DNA from: an uncultured Rhizobiaceae group bacterium
Lineage (GTDB): Bacteria > Pseudomonadota > Alphaproteobacteria > Rhizobiales > Rhizobiaceae
DNA: 64,000 bases
Direction: 5' to 3'
NCBI GenBank assembly: GCA_937930845.1
Contig: CALHBJ010000001.1
Span: forward strand, 744,001 to 808,000
Numbering within the stretch: position 1 is the stretch's first letter; each line of letters opens with the position of its first letter. The translations under genes were made by a program, and so were the position numbers. This document shows positions 48,285 to 57,243 of this stretch, piece after piece. The notes under the pieces are model-generated. The model had not been told where the DNA came from. It saw only the letters and a list, made by a program, of their open reading frames with translations, and searched no databases.

Positions 48285-49495
48285 GCACTTAACGCGAAAG
48301 CGCCCTCCGTTGGGCAAGAGAGCCATACACGTTCTTCCCAGGTGATGGGATCATGGGCGTCAATGGTTGCATTGAGCACCGCAACTTTGACCATTTCACC
48401 GCTGTCGAGCCGCACTTTATAGGTGGTCTGGCCGCCCAGATAGGCAATGTCCCAAACTTCGCCTTCCAACGCATTTAATTTGGCTGCCGGTTTGGCGCGG
48501 GATATGGCGAGCTTCTCCGGGCGGGTGGCAAACCAGACATTGCCATTTCCTAGATCAACGCCATCATCATTGGCGCGCAACCGTTGGCCAGCCGGTGTTT
48601 CCAGCGTCACAACGCCTTTGGACTGGCTCTTAACCCGGCCCGCGATCAAATTGATATCGCCCAGAAAGTCCGCGACATAGCGATTTGTCGGGCGTTCATA
48701 CATTTCCACTGGCGGGGCAACCTGGACCAATTTGCCCGCATTCATGACCGCAATGCGGTCTGCCACGGTCATGGCTTCTTCCTGATCGTGGGTCACAATC
48801 ATGAACGTGATACCGAGCTTTTCCTGCAGGTCCACCAATTCAAACTGGGTCTCTTCACGCAGTTTGCGATCAAGCGCGCCCAGCGGTTCATCCAGCAGCA
48901 ACAGTTTTGGCTGTTTGGCAAGGGAGCGAGCCAGCGCAACCCGCTGGCGCTGACCACCGGAAAGCTGGTCAGGTTTGCGGCTGCCAAAATCCTGCATCTT
49001 CACCAGTGCCAGCATTGCCGCGACCCGGTCCGTAATTTCCCCCTTGGCCATGCCCTCCTGTTTCAGACCGAAGGCAATATTATTGGCCACACTCATATGG
49101 GGAAACAGCGCATAGGACTGGAACATCATGTTGACGGGCCGCCTGTAAGGCGGGACGCCAGAGAGGTCTTCACCTGCAAGATAGATCGCGCCGCTGGAAA
49201 TTTCTTCAAAGCCCGCCAACATACGCATCAGGGTCGTTTTCCCACAGCCAGAAGGTCCAAGCAGGGCAAAAAATTCCCGTTCGAATATGGAAAGAGACAA
49301 TTGATCCACTGCTGTCACGGCGCCGTAGCGTTTGGTGACATTGCGAAATTCGATGAATGGGGCGGTATCGGGTTCGAGCCAGGGCTGAAAGGATTTGCGG
49401 AAATTCGCAACCGCTTTGGCTGTGCTGGGCTTGGATCCACCAGCTTCAGCTTTGCCTGATGGAGCGCCCGCCTGTTTCGGTGGGGAAGATGGCAC
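48281..49495 (-). CDS. potG: putrescine ABC transporter ATPase PotG
   Basis: A 404-residue ATPase. Walker A LLGPSGCGKTTL (about 81), signature LSGGQRQRVALARSLA (about 178), Walker B LLLLDEPLGALD and the H-loop VTHDQEEAM are complete. A TOBE-type regulatory domain follows (about 290-400, RPEKLAISR). An N-terminal extension of about 45 residues (Ser/Pro/Lys-rich) precedes the ABC domain. Confidence 0.93.
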   Translation of the reverse strand: MPSSPPKQAGAPSGKAEAGGSKPSTAKAVANFRKSFQPWLEPDTAPFIEFRNVTKRYGAVTAVDQLSLSIFEREFFALLGPSGCGKTTLMRMLAGFEEISSGAIYLAGEDLSGVPPYRRPVNMMFQSYALFPHMSVANNIAFGLKQEGMAKGEITDRVAAMLALVKMQDFGSRKPDQLSGGQRQRVALARSLAKQPKLLLLDEPLGALDRKLREETQFELVDLQEKLGITFMIVTHDQEEAMTVADRIAVMNAGKLVQVAPPVEMYERPTNRYVADFLGDINLIAGRVKSQSKGVVTLETPAGQRLRANDDGVDLGNGNVWFATRPEKLAISRAKPAAKLNALEGEVWDIAYLGGQTTYKVRLDSGEMVKVAVLNATIDAHDPITWEERVWLSCPTEGAFALSA

Positions 49496-49531
49496 GGACC
49501 GACTTTCAGTTTTTCAAGAGTGCAGGCCGGA

Positions 49532-49550
49532 CCAGCGCACGGGACGCTGG
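49532..49550 (-). other. hairpin between potF and potG
   Basis: CCAGCG (49532-49537) pairs with CGCTGG (49545-49550), with outer GGACC/GGTCC pairs at 49529-49533 and 49554-49558 as an alternative extension. Such stem-loops after binding-protein genes stabilise the upstream mRNA or reduce read-through. No T run. Confidence 0.4.
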
Positions 49551-49569
49551 CCCGGTCCAGATAGCAGAC

Positions 49570-50697
49570 TTACTGGCCGGTTTTAACCTTGGTCCAGGCG
49601 CGGGTTACGATGCGTTGAATTTTCGCATCATAGGGCGTGGTGATGTAGGTTTTGGCAAGAGTTGCCGCGTCCGGGTAGATGGCTGGATCTTCCAGCACGT
49701 CTTTTTCCAGAAGCGGCTGGGACGCCTTGTTGCCATTGGCATAATAAACATAGTTCGATGCCTTGGCGATCACGTCGGGACGCATGATGTAATTGAGAAA
49801 CTCATGGGCTTCCGCAACATTTCTAGCGTCAGAAGGAACAGCCATCTGGTCGAACCACATGAGTGCGCCTTCTTTGGGGATGGCATAACCAACTTCAACA
49901 CCGGCCTTGGCTTCGGCTGCGCGGTCACGGGCCTGAAAGATGTCGCCGGACCAGCCAACGGCGAGACAGATGTCGCCATTTGCCAGGGCATTGATGTATT
50001 CGGAAGAATGGAACTTTTGAACATTTGGCGTTAGCTTGGCGAGCAATGTTGATGCTTCGGCAATGTCACCGGCGTCCTTGCTGTCAGGGTTTTTGCCCAG
50101 GTAATTCAGTGCAGCGGGCACAAGTTCCGCGGGTGCATCAAGAACATGAATGCCGCATTCTTTGAATTTTGCCAGTTTCTGTGGATCAAAAACCACATCC
50201 CAGGACACAACAGGGCCACCGAGAATTTCTTTGGCCTTGCTCACATTATAGCCGATGCCCGTGGTGCCCCACATGTAGTTTATGGAATATTTGCTGTCTG
50301 GGTCATACGTATTGGTGCGCTCGGTAATCGTGCTCCACATATTGGACAGATTGCTGAGTTTGCTCTTGTCCAGGGGCTGAAAAACACCGGCAGTGATCTG
50401 GCGGGAAAGGAACGTCCCGGAAGGCACAACAATGTCGTATCCGGTGCCACCGGCCAGCAATTTCGTTTCCAGAATCTCGTTGGAATCGAACACGTCATAA
50501 GTGACTTTGATACCGGTTTCTTTGGTGAAGTCGGTCAGAATGCTCTCGTCGATATAATCCGACCAGTTATAAACGTTCAGCGTGCGGCTCTGTGCTGAAA
50601 TCTGGCTTACGCCAGCCATCACCACGGCGGTCGTTAGGAGACCGGCTGCCAAAGTTTTCCCAATAAGGGGTCCAAAAGAAGTTGAATTCGGTTTCAT
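49570..50697 (-). CDS. potF: putrescine-binding periplasmic protein PotF
   Basis: A 375-residue binding protein. The signal peptide ends at about residue 38 (VVMAGVSQISAQS). The mature start TLNVYNWSDYIDESIL is the PotD/PotF signature; the ligand-pocket Trp/Asp residues (NWSDYI, VPSGTFL, GWSGDIFQARDRA) are present. ATG 50697 has AGGTGGG just upstream. It lies 153 bases after puuA and is probably expressed most highly in the operon. Confidence 0.92.
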   Translation of the reverse strand: MKPNSTSFGPLIGKTLAAGLLTTAVVMAGVSQISAQSRTLNVYNWSDYIDESILTDFTKETGIKVTYDVFDSNEILETKLLAGGTGYDIVVPSGTFLSRQITAGVFQPLDKSKLSNLSNMWSTITERTNTYDPDSKYSINYMWGTTGIGYNVSKAKEILGGPVVSWDVVFDPQKLAKFKECGIHVLDAPAELVPAALNYLGKNPDSKDAGDIAEASTLLAKLTPNVQKFHSSEYINALANGDICLAVGWSGDIFQARDRAAEAKAGVEVGYAIPKEGALMWFDQMAVPSDARNVAEAHEFLNYIMRPDVIAKASNYVYYANGNKASQPLLEKDVLEDPAIYPDAATLAKTYITTPYDAKIQRIVTRAWTKVKTGQ

Positions 50698-50850
50698 GCC
50701 CACCTGTTCCTATTGTTCAAAGTGTTGTTTTCAGCCACGTGGCTTTCGCGGGAAAGTCTACGGCACTTGGCGGCAATTGCGCAAACAGAATTCTTGGTCA
50801 AAGTGCAATCGGGTTAACCGGCACGTTAGCAGGCTGGAACCCCGCCTCTG

Positions 50851-52287
50851 TCACAAATAGGTGGCGCGTTCAAAGGGCGAAATATCATTGGCAAAAGCAG
50901 CGATTTCTGCCCGTTTGATCGCGCTGAGTATTTCGACCATTTGTTCACCCAGCGCGCGCTTGGCAAACCCACTGGTTTCAAAAATATTCAATGCAGAAGA
51001 CATATTGTCCGGTAGCAGCGCACCGCGATTTGGCGTGGCATCGTCATAGGCATTGCCTATCAGGGCAGGCAAAGCGGGCTCGGCTGCGTTTTGCAGCCCC
51101 TGGGACATGCCCGTCAAAATGGCGGCGGCGACCAGATAGGGATTGGCATCTGCACCGGCAACCCGGTGCTCCAGACGGCGGGCCTTGGGTTCTGCTGCGG
51201 GCAATCGCACGGCGACGGATCGATTGTTCTCGCCCCAATTGGCCCGTGTTGGCGCATAGGAACCGGGTGCCATGCGCCGAAAACCATTCATCGAATTTAT
51301 GAAAACCAGCGTCATTTCCTGCATGGTCCCAACCAGCCCGGCGGCCGCATGGCGCAAAACTAATTCGCCGTCATCACCGGCAAAAATGTTGTGACTTTTG
51401 TCGTTGAGCAGACTTGCATGGACATGCATGCCATTGCCGGGTTGATCGATGAACGGCTTGGCCATAAAGGTGGCCGTTAATCCGTTGGCGCGGGCGGATT
51501 CGCGGATAATCCGTTTGAGCAAGATCACATCATCTGCAGCGCGCAGGGCATCATCACGGTGCATGAGATTGACCTCAAACTGCCCCGGACCGGCTTCTTT
51601 GACCAGCGTATCTACAGGCAGTCCGGCCCATTGGGCGGCACGGCGAATGTCGTCAAACACCGCAGCTTTATCTGCCAAGGCGTCGAGGCCATACATAAAT
51701 TGTGCATCGGCAATTCCCTTGTTGTCGGCGACTGCAAAGGGCGCATGGCCATTGCCGGTATCTTCCAGCAGATGAAACTCCAATTCAAATGCGCATACCG
51801 CTTTCAAACCCGAGGCGGCCAATTGATCCACGGTTTGGCACAGGACTGTGCGGGCGCACCCACCAAAAGGGGAGCCATCGGGATTGCGGGTTTGCAACAA
51901 AACCTGCGCTGTTTCGGCCGAACCCTCATCATCTATTCGACGCCTTCCAGAACCGCCCCAGGGCACAAGTGTAAGGGAATGGGGAACAGCCACACAAAAG
52001 CCGTCAAGATCGCCACTTTCAATGTGCAGGCTGGTAGAAGGAACTTCATTGCCCCAAACGTCCAATCCATGCAGGGACAAGGGAAAATTCACGCCGGAAC
52101 CCAGCGCTTTTGCCAGTGTTGAAGCCGGGGCCCATTTGCCCCGCGTGATGCCGGAAGGGTCGGTCAGCACAAGCTCAACGGATTTCAATTCGCGATGGGC
52201 TGACAAAAAGGCAGGGAGATCGAACACAGATTTCAGTTCCGGTAAGTGGGCTGACTTTCTATTGGAGCCATGGATGTAGAGGGTCAA
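50851..52287 (-). CDS. puuA: gamma-glutamylputrescine synthetase-like enzyme
   Basis: Glutamine-synthetase fold of 478 residues that couples glutamate to putrescine in the Puu route. N-terminal beta-grasp (LVLTDPSGITRGKWAP) and catalytic domain (CAFELEFHLLED; GPGQFEVNL; FMAKPFIDQPGNGMHVHASLL; NRSVAVRLP; EHRVAGADANPYLVAAAIL) are complete. It neighbours potFGHI. A related polyamine or amine substrate cannot be excluded. A second family member begins at 63614. Confidence 0.85.
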   Translation of the reverse strand: MTLYIHGSNRKSAHLPELKSVFDLPAFLSAHRELKSVELVLTDPSGITRGKWAPASTLAKALGSGVNFPLSLHGLDVWGNEVPSTSLHIESGDLDGFCVAVPHSLTLVPWGGSGRRRIDDEGSAETAQVLLQTRNPDGSPFGGCARTVLCQTVDQLAASGLKAVCAFELEFHLLEDTGNGHAPFAVADNKGIADAQFMYGLDALADKAAVFDDIRRAAQWAGLPVDTLVKEAGPGQFEVNLMHRDDALRAADDVILLKRIIRESARANGLTATFMAKPFIDQPGNGMHVHASLLNDKSHNIFAGDDGELVLRHAAAGLVGTMQEMTLVFINSMNGFRRMAPGSYAPTRANWGENNRSVAVRLPAAEPKARRLEHRVAGADANPYLVAAAILTGMSQGLQNAAEPALPALIGNAYDDATPNRGALLPDNMSSALNIFETSGFAKRALGEQMVEILSAIKRAEIAAFANDISPFERATYL

Positions 52288-52332
52288 GGACCGTTGTTTA
52301 AATGCCCTGTATCAGTGTGCCATTGCTGGCAT

Positions 52333-52360
52333 AAAAAAGCCCGGACTTTTGCCCGGGCCG
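52333..52360 (-). terminator. intrinsic terminator after the transglycosylase gene
   Basis: Minus strand GCCCGG/CCGGGC stem (52353-52358 with 52339-52344) followed by TTTTTT (52333-52338). It ends the transcript of the lytic transglycosylase upstream of puuA. Confidence 0.75.
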
Positions 52361-52402
52361 TTTCATCATTGTGCGATCTAAAATCGCTGATTTGGGCGCA
52401 AT

Positions 52403-53221
52403 CTACAAAGTGCCAGCGAATTTCGCGATGGCATTTTGATAGGCAGTAGAAGCGTTCCACTCTTTCAGCACACGGAAATTATTGGTGCCGGGCTTATAGC
52501 TGCCCATGCGCTGCCAACCGTGGGCGCGCAGGTAGTTTGCTGTCGACGCCAGAACATCGGGCACTGAGCGCAACAGATCACGGCCACGGCCATCAAAATC
52601 GACGCCATAATTGATGTAGTTTTTGGCCATGAACTGGGTCTGTCCGATTTCGCCATGGGCAGCACCACGGAATTTGGAACGCGGTATCCAGCCCTTATCG
52701 ACGATCTTCAGCGCCGCAAGCAGATTGGGCTTGAAAAAGCCCGAACGACGGCAATCATGGGTAAGCGAAGCAAGTGATGTGACAATATCCTGTTTGCCCG
52801 TGTAGCGGCCAAAACCGGTTTCCATACCCCATATGGTGGCCAAAATCTCACGCTGGACGCCATATTTCTTTTCGATCTGGCCAAACAGGCGCTTGTGCTT
52901 ATTCAGCTTGCCCTTGGTAGGGCTGCGCAAACCGGCGGTTTTCTTGGCGTAGAATTTGTTAAACGAGCCTTTTGAGCTGGCCGCACGCTTAAAACTGCGA
53001 TTCACACGACGGTCATAGGCGATGACCTTGGACGAATATTTTGTGCTGGCCAGTGCCGCAAGGCCGCGTTTGCCAATACCAGCAGCCCGCGCTTCCTTGG
53101 CGAAATCACGTTTGAATGCATCAAAGCCTGCGCCTGTATTGCTGCATTTGGCGGCAATGGCGGGCGTTGCAAAAAGAGTAACTGCAAAAGCAGCCATCGT
53201 TAGACGAAGGGTTCTTGACAT
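52403..53221 (-). CDS. lytic murein transglycosylase (MltB-like)
   Basis: A 272-residue secreted enzyme that cleaves peptidoglycan glycan strands. Signal peptide MSRTLRLTMAAFAVTLFATPAIAA, then an SLT_2-type domain. Catalytic Glu lies in IWGMETGFGRYTG (about 132); GEIGQTQFMAKNYINYGVDFDG and LASTANYLRAHGW follow as in MltB. No lipobox, so it is probably soluble periplasmic. No C-terminal peptidoglycan-binding repeat. Confidence 0.88.
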   Translation of the reverse strand: MSRTLRLTMAAFAVTLFATPAIAAKCSNTGAGFDAFKRDFAKEARAAGIGKRGLAALASTKYSSKVIAYDRRVNRSFKRAASSKGSFNKFYAKKTAGLRSPTKGKLNKHKRLFGQIEKKYGVQREILATIWGMETGFGRYTGKQDIVTSLASLTHDCRRSGFFKPNLLAALKIVDKGWIPRSKFRGAAHGEIGQTQFMAKNYINYGVDFDGRGRDLLRSVPDVLASTANYLRAHGWQRMGSYKPGTNNFRVLKEWNASTAYQNAIAKFAGTL

Positions 53222-53349
53222 CTATAGTCCTCACAAAATTGGCATGCGTGAAATGAGCATATGAGTTTTTAATAGCTGCCCCATGGTTAATTTTTTCAGA
53301 TATATGCCGCGCGTGCAACGTTTTTTAAAAACGGTTATTTGTCACAATA

Positions 53350-54846
53350 CTAGGCCAGCCCATAAGCACCAAACCCTTGCACAAGATCGTCCAGTCCTAA
53401 AGGTTTGGTCAGCGGCGGTGCCGAACGGGCGGCACAATCATGGCGCTCGCACAGGCGGCACGAGGGACCAATCGGCAAGGGCGCAACGGACAGGGCATCC
53501 GGTAATAAGCTTGCATGGGCAAGGGTTAGCGCACCTTCACGGGCCACCCGCAGCCCGGCTTCTCCCGTTTTTGACGCCAATAAGTCGGTGGAATGTCGGT
53601 CGACCAGCCCCAAAAGAACAGCGGTTCTGCGCGGACGATCACCGGCGCCACCAAGGGCCCCGTCAACCGTTTTTGACAGGGTAAAGAACACAGTGCCATC
53701 AGCATCCACAACCCGTTCAGCGACAACCTCGTCCGGCTTGGCAAATGCGGCAAAAACGCCCAATTTCGGACACCCGCCACCGAATCGCGCCACGGGAAAG
53801 CCCCCTGCCCCGATTCGGCGCAACACACTGCCGGCCTGGTCCACCTCCATGGCAAAGAACGGATGGCTGGCCCGTCTCGTGCCGCTTTTGTCCTGGAGAC
53901 ACACAAGCCGTTCGGCAACTTGCGCAAAGCCGGTTTCAAATCGGGTGGCCAGAATCAACGGATCGAAGGCAACGCGCTCGGCGGTGCGCAAGAATTTGTC
54001 ATAGGGCATCAGCAATGCCAGCGCGGCATAACGGGCGAGTTCCATACGGGCCAATCGTTGGGCTTCATCGCCGGTAATGCCCAGCAATTCTATTTCCTCA
54101 TCCAAAACCTTGGCTTCCCTGCGCAGCACAAGTTCCTGCGCCAACAGTTCTGCCCGCCCGGCCCGGGGCAATCGTTCGGAGATGAACAAACGCCCGGAAT
54201 GGCGGTCAAACCGTTTGCGCCAAACCGGCATGGTTTCAACCGGCAAAACCTGAACCGCAATGCCATGGTCCGCCCGCAAGAGTGCATACAGGGATGCCAT
54301 GCGCCCCTGATTTTCGTTCATCGCCGCGTCAATCCGCTCGGCTGCCCGCTCAAGTGCTGGAAAACACCAGGGGATTGTCTCGAATTTGGTGCGCACAACA
54401 TCCACGGGCAATTGCCGCGCCCCCGCGTCAGCCCCTTCTCCGCTCTCTCCCATTAATCGTGACAGGTCGCTCAACCGTTCCTGTTGTTCGCGATAGGCGC
54501 GGTAGAGTTTGACAATTCCGATGGCGGCATTGGGCGCACCGTCGGACAATTCCAGCAATTCATCTGGCCCCGGCAATTCGCCCGACAATAGCGGGTCGGC
54601 AAAAACCTGCCGCAATGCCACCACCGACCCGGCCTCTCCAGCGGGCTGCAATTCTTCAGGGTCGATCTTGAAGTGCGTTACCAGTTTGAGGACCAATTGC
54701 GCCGTCAAGGGCCGCTGGTTGCGTTCAATCAGGTTAAGATAGCTGGGTGAAATATCAAGTTCTGCCGCCATCGCGGTCTGGGACAATTCAAGCCCCGTGC
54801 GAATGCGGCGAATGCGCGGGCCCGCAAAAAGCTTGTTGTCGGCCAT
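53350..54846 (-). CDS. XRE-family regulator with ImmA/IrrE and short-chain acyl-CoA-type domains (RamB/ScfR-like)
   Basis: A 498-residue regulator. N-terminal HTH (RIRRIRTGLELSQTAMAAELDISPSYLNLIERNQRPL), an IrrE-like middle region (RLFISERLPRAGRAELLAQELVLRREAK) and a DUF2083-type C-terminal domain (HPFFAMEVDQAGSVLRRIGAGGFPVARFGGGCPKLGVF) ending in CRLCERHDCAARSAPPL. Such proteins sense acyl-CoA and control isocitrate lyase or propionate genes. It is divergent from the aceA operon; three palindromes lie between them. ATG 54846 is chosen (54858 also possible). Confidence 0.85.
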   Translation of the reverse strand: MADNKLFAGPRIRRIRTGLELSQTAMAAELDISPSYLNLIERNQRPLTAQLVLKLVTHFKIDPEELQPAGEAGSVVALRQVFADPLLSGELPGPDELLELSDGAPNAAIGIVKLYRAYREQQERLSDLSRLMGESGEGADAGARQLPVDVVRTKFETIPWCFPALERAAERIDAAMNENQGRMASLYALLRADHGIAVQVLPVETMPVWRKRFDRHSGRLFISERLPRAGRAELLAQELVLRREAKVLDEEIELLGITGDEAQRLARMELARYAALALLMPYDKFLRTAERVAFDPLILATRFETGFAQVAERLVCLQDKSGTRRASHPFFAMEVDQAGSVLRRIGAGGFPVARFGGGCPKLGVFAAFAKPDEVVAERVVDADGTVFFTLSKTVDGALGGAGDRPRRTAVLLGLVDRHSTDLLASKTGEAGLRVAREGALTLAHASLLPDALSVAPLPIGPSCRLCERHDCAARSAPPLTKPLGLDDLVQGFGAYGLA

Positions 54847-54898
54847 GGGCTTGTCCAATTTTACAAAACAATCGATTTAGCCAGAAAATTCTATGACA

Positions 54899-54909
54899 AT
54901 TGTTACAAA
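54899..54909. promoter_or_regulatory. operator site 1 (WTTGTNACAAW)
   Basis: ATTGTTACAAA, an 11-base near-palindrome about 53 bases before the regulator start. It is one of three copies between the RamB-like gene and the aceA operon. Confidence 0.6.
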
Positions 54910-54931
54910 ATGACAAATTCAAACTGTCAGC

Positions 54932-54942
54932 TTTGTGACAAT
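54932..54942. promoter_or_regulatory. operator site 2 (WTTGTNACAAW)
   Basis: TTTGTGACAAT, 33 bases from site 1, i.e. about three helical turns (same face of the DNA). Confidence 0.6.
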
Positions 54943-55035
54943 TCGACTGCAAATTTCGCATTTTTTTGCGGTTTCCCGTAGAAATTCATGGATGGAATTG
55001 AAATATTGGCCTTGTCGATCTGCAAGACGCTTACA

Positions 55036-55046
55036 TTTGTAACAAA
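55036..55046. promoter_or_regulatory. operator site 3 (WTTGTNACAAW)
   Basis: TTTGTAACAAA, a perfect palindrome around a central A. It lies 78 bases before the small gene upstream of aceA. A further dyad, GCAAATTTGC, is at 55081-55090. Confidence 0.6.
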
Positions 55047-55123
55047 TTTACAGATCATGCCTTTCATCCCTGCGGGGGATGCAAATTTGCTCCGCAGCCC
55101 ATCTTATCCAAGGGAAATGCACC

Positions 55124-55378
55124 ATGTCTGAGACCGTTACCCCCATCAAAAGAGCTAAACAGCGCGCCAGCGAACTTTCCAATGACCGCCAGAGTTCAGT
55201 GTCATCGGATCAGGAATCGGCGATCCGTCAACTGGCCAATGATCTGCACCGCCTCAACCATGCCGTGATGAATGCCGTTGATGCGGGCGTGAGTGTCGAA
55301 CTGGTGCGTTCTGCACGCCATCACGGCGGCAATGGCAATTGGGGCGACATGATGGTCCCCGTCATTGTGAAGGGTTAA
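55124..55378 (+). CDS. small conserved hypothetical protein upstream of aceA
   Basis: An 84-residue protein from ATG 55124 with AAGGGA eight bases upstream. The N-terminus is Ser/Lys/Arg-rich and likely disordered; the middle is helical (AIRQLANDLHRLNHAVMNAVDAG); the C-terminus has HHGGNGNWGDMMVPVIVKG. It is read in the aceA direction; the 168-base gap to aceA contains the inverted repeat listed next. Function unknown; the start could be 55079 but the RBS favours 55124. Confidence 0.7.
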   Translation: MSETVTPIKRAKQRASELSNDRQSSVSSDQESAIRQLANDLHRLNHAVMNAVDAGVSVELVRSARHHGGNGNWGDMMVPVIVKG

Positions 55379-55396
55379 CAAACTTCTTCCCAGAGC

Positions 55397-55466
55397 CTCG
55401 AAGCACCCACATCCCAAACCGGGCCAAACCGGGCCAAACCGGCCAACACCCGCAGGGTGCTTCGAG
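55397..55466 (+). repeat. long inverted repeat with tandem decamers in the aceA leader
   Basis: CTCGAAGCACCC (55397-55408) and GGGTGCTTCGAG (55455-55466) are perfect 12-base arms around a 46-base loop. The loop carries AAACCGGGCC twice and then AAACCGGCC (55427-55444). No T run follows, so it is not a simple terminator; mRNA structure or a binding element is possible. Confidence 0.8.
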
Positions 55467-55546
55467 AGGGAACACCACCCGCCATTTAAATTCTGCGTGC
55501 CTTTCAATTGGCACGCTTTTTCTCAACAAAAACTCAGGAAACGAAA

Positions 55547-57139
55547 ATGTCCTATTCTCACGAAACCCTCGCGGCTGCCCGATTGATCAACAGCAATGGC
55601 ACACCATGGTCTGCCATCGACCCGGAAAGCGTTGCCCGGATGCGGTTGCAAAACCGCTTTCAAAGCGGCTTGGATATTGCCCGCTATACGGCGGCCATCA
55701 TGCGCAAGGATATGGCCGCCTATGATGCCGATCCTTCAAAATACACCCAGTCACTGGGCTGCTGGCACGGATTTATCGGCCAGCAAAAACTGATCTCCAT
55801 TAAGAAACATTTCGGCACCACGGACCGCAGCTATCTGTATCTTTCCGGCTGGATGGTTGCTGCCTTGCGTTCAGAATTCGGCCCCCTGCCCGACCAGTCC
55901 ATGCATGAAAAAACATCCGTTCCGGCTCTCATCGAAGAATTGTACACATTCCTGCGCCAGGCAGACGCACGGGAATTGGGCGGATTGTTTCGTGAGCTTG
56001 ATGCCGCCCGTGAACGGGGCGACGAACTGGCCGCCAAGCGTATGGAAACACAGATTGATGACTACCAGACCCATGTGGTTCCGGTGATTGCCGACATTGA
56101 CGCCGGTTTCGGCAATGCGGAGGCCACTTATCTGTTGGCCAAGAAGATGATCGAAGCCGGAGCCTGCGCCCTGCAGATTGAAAATCAGGTGTCTGACGAA
56201 AAACAATGCGGCCATCAGGACGGCAAAGTGACGGTTCCCCACGAGGATTTCATCGCAAAAATCCGCGCCTGCCGTTATGCCTTTCTGGAACTGGGTGTGG
56301 ACGATGGCATCATCGTTACACGCACCGATTCCCTTGGGGCCGGCCTGACCAAGCAGATCGCGGTCTCAAAGGAGCCGGGTGATCTTGGTGACCAATATAA
56401 TTCCTATTTGGATTGCGAAGAGATCACGCCGGAGAATGCCACCAATGGGGACGTGATCCTCAACCGCGATGGCAAAATGGTGCGCCCAAAGCGCTTACCG
56501 AGCAATCTCTATCAGTTCCGTGCAGGCACCGGTGAAGCACGCTGTGTGCTCGACAGCATCACGTCCCTGCAAAATGGCGCAGACCTGTTGTGGATCGAAA
56601 CCGAAAAGCCGCATATCGAGCAAATTGCTGGCATGGTGGATGAAATCCGCAAAGTCATTCCCAATGCCAAGCTGGTGTACAATAACTCCCCGTCGTTCAA
56701 CTGGACATTAAACTTCCGCCAGCAAGTGTTCGATGCATGGAGCGAAGAGGGGCGTGACGTGGCGGGCTATGACCGGGCTCAACTGATGAATGCTGAATAT
56801 GATGAAAGCGATCTGGCAATTGAGGCCGATGAACGTATCCGCACATTCCAGGCCGATGCTGCCAAGCGTGCAGGTATTTTCCACCACCTCATCACCCTGC
56901 CGACCTATCACACGGCCGCTTTGTCGACCGACAATCTGGCCAAGGAATATTTCGGCGACCAGGGCATGCTTGGCTATGTTGCAGGTGTTCAGCGCAAGGA
57001 AATCCGCCAGGGTATTGCCTGTGTGAAACACCAAAACATGGCAGGCTCCGACATGGGCGATGACCACAAGGAATATTTTGCAGGCGACGCAGCGCTCAAG
57101 GCTGCTGGCGAAGATAATACGATGAACCAGTTCGGATAA
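55547..57139 (+). CDS. aceA: isocitrate lyase
   Basis: Glyoxylate-shunt enzyme splitting isocitrate to glyoxylate and succinate. The 530-residue length is that of the larger isocitrate lyase group. The catalytic Cys is in SDEKQCGHQDGKVTVPHEDF (the KKCGH equivalent is KQCGH); SPSFNWTLNF and LPTYHTAALST are conserved. AGGAA lies upstream of ATG 55547; a start at 55508 would add 13 residues. Likely under control of the divergent RamB-like regulator. Confidence 0.95.
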   Translation: MSYSHETLAAARLINSNGTPWSAIDPESVARMRLQNRFQSGLDIARYTAAIMRKDMAAYDADPSKYTQSLGCWHGFIGQQKLISIKKHFGTTDRSYLYLSGWMVAALRSEFGPLPDQSMHEKTSVPALIEELYTFLRQADARELGGLFRELDAARERGDELAAKRMETQIDDYQTHVVPVIADIDAGFGNAEATYLLAKKMIEAGACALQIENQVSDEKQCGHQDGKVTVPHEDFIAKIRACRYAFLELGVDDGIIVTRTDSLGAGLTKQIAVSKEPGDLGDQYNSYLDCEEITPENATNGDVILNRDGKMVRPKRLPSNLYQFRAGTGEARCVLDSITSLQNGADLLWIETEKPHIEQIAGMVDEIRKVIPNAKLVYNNSPSFNWTLNFRQQVFDAWSEEGRDVAGYDRAQLMNAEYDESDLAIEADERIRTFQADAAKRAGIFHHLITLPTYHTAALSTDNLAKEYFGDQGMLGYVAGVQRKEIRQGIACVKHQNMAGSDMGDDHKEYFAGDAALKAAGEDNTMNQFG

Positions 57140-57172
57140 CACCGTAGGACGTTCGAAACTATCAAAAATGTG

Positions 57173-57205
57173 AAAGGCCGTCCGACTGTTCGGGCGGCCT
57201 TTTTC
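57173..57205 (+). terminator. intrinsic terminator after aceA
   Basis: AAAGGCCGTCCGA (57173-57185), loop CTGT, TCGGGCGGCCTTT (57190-57202), then TTC. Thirteen pairs with one G-U. Confidence 0.9.
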
Positions 57206-57243
57206 TTGGCATGGTGGCTGGTGACTGTTTCATGGACCCTGCG

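Noticed and set aside
55427-55444. CRISPR-like repeats from AAACCGGGCC copies
   Set aside because: Only three 9-10-base direct copies with no spacers; they sit inside an inverted repeat.
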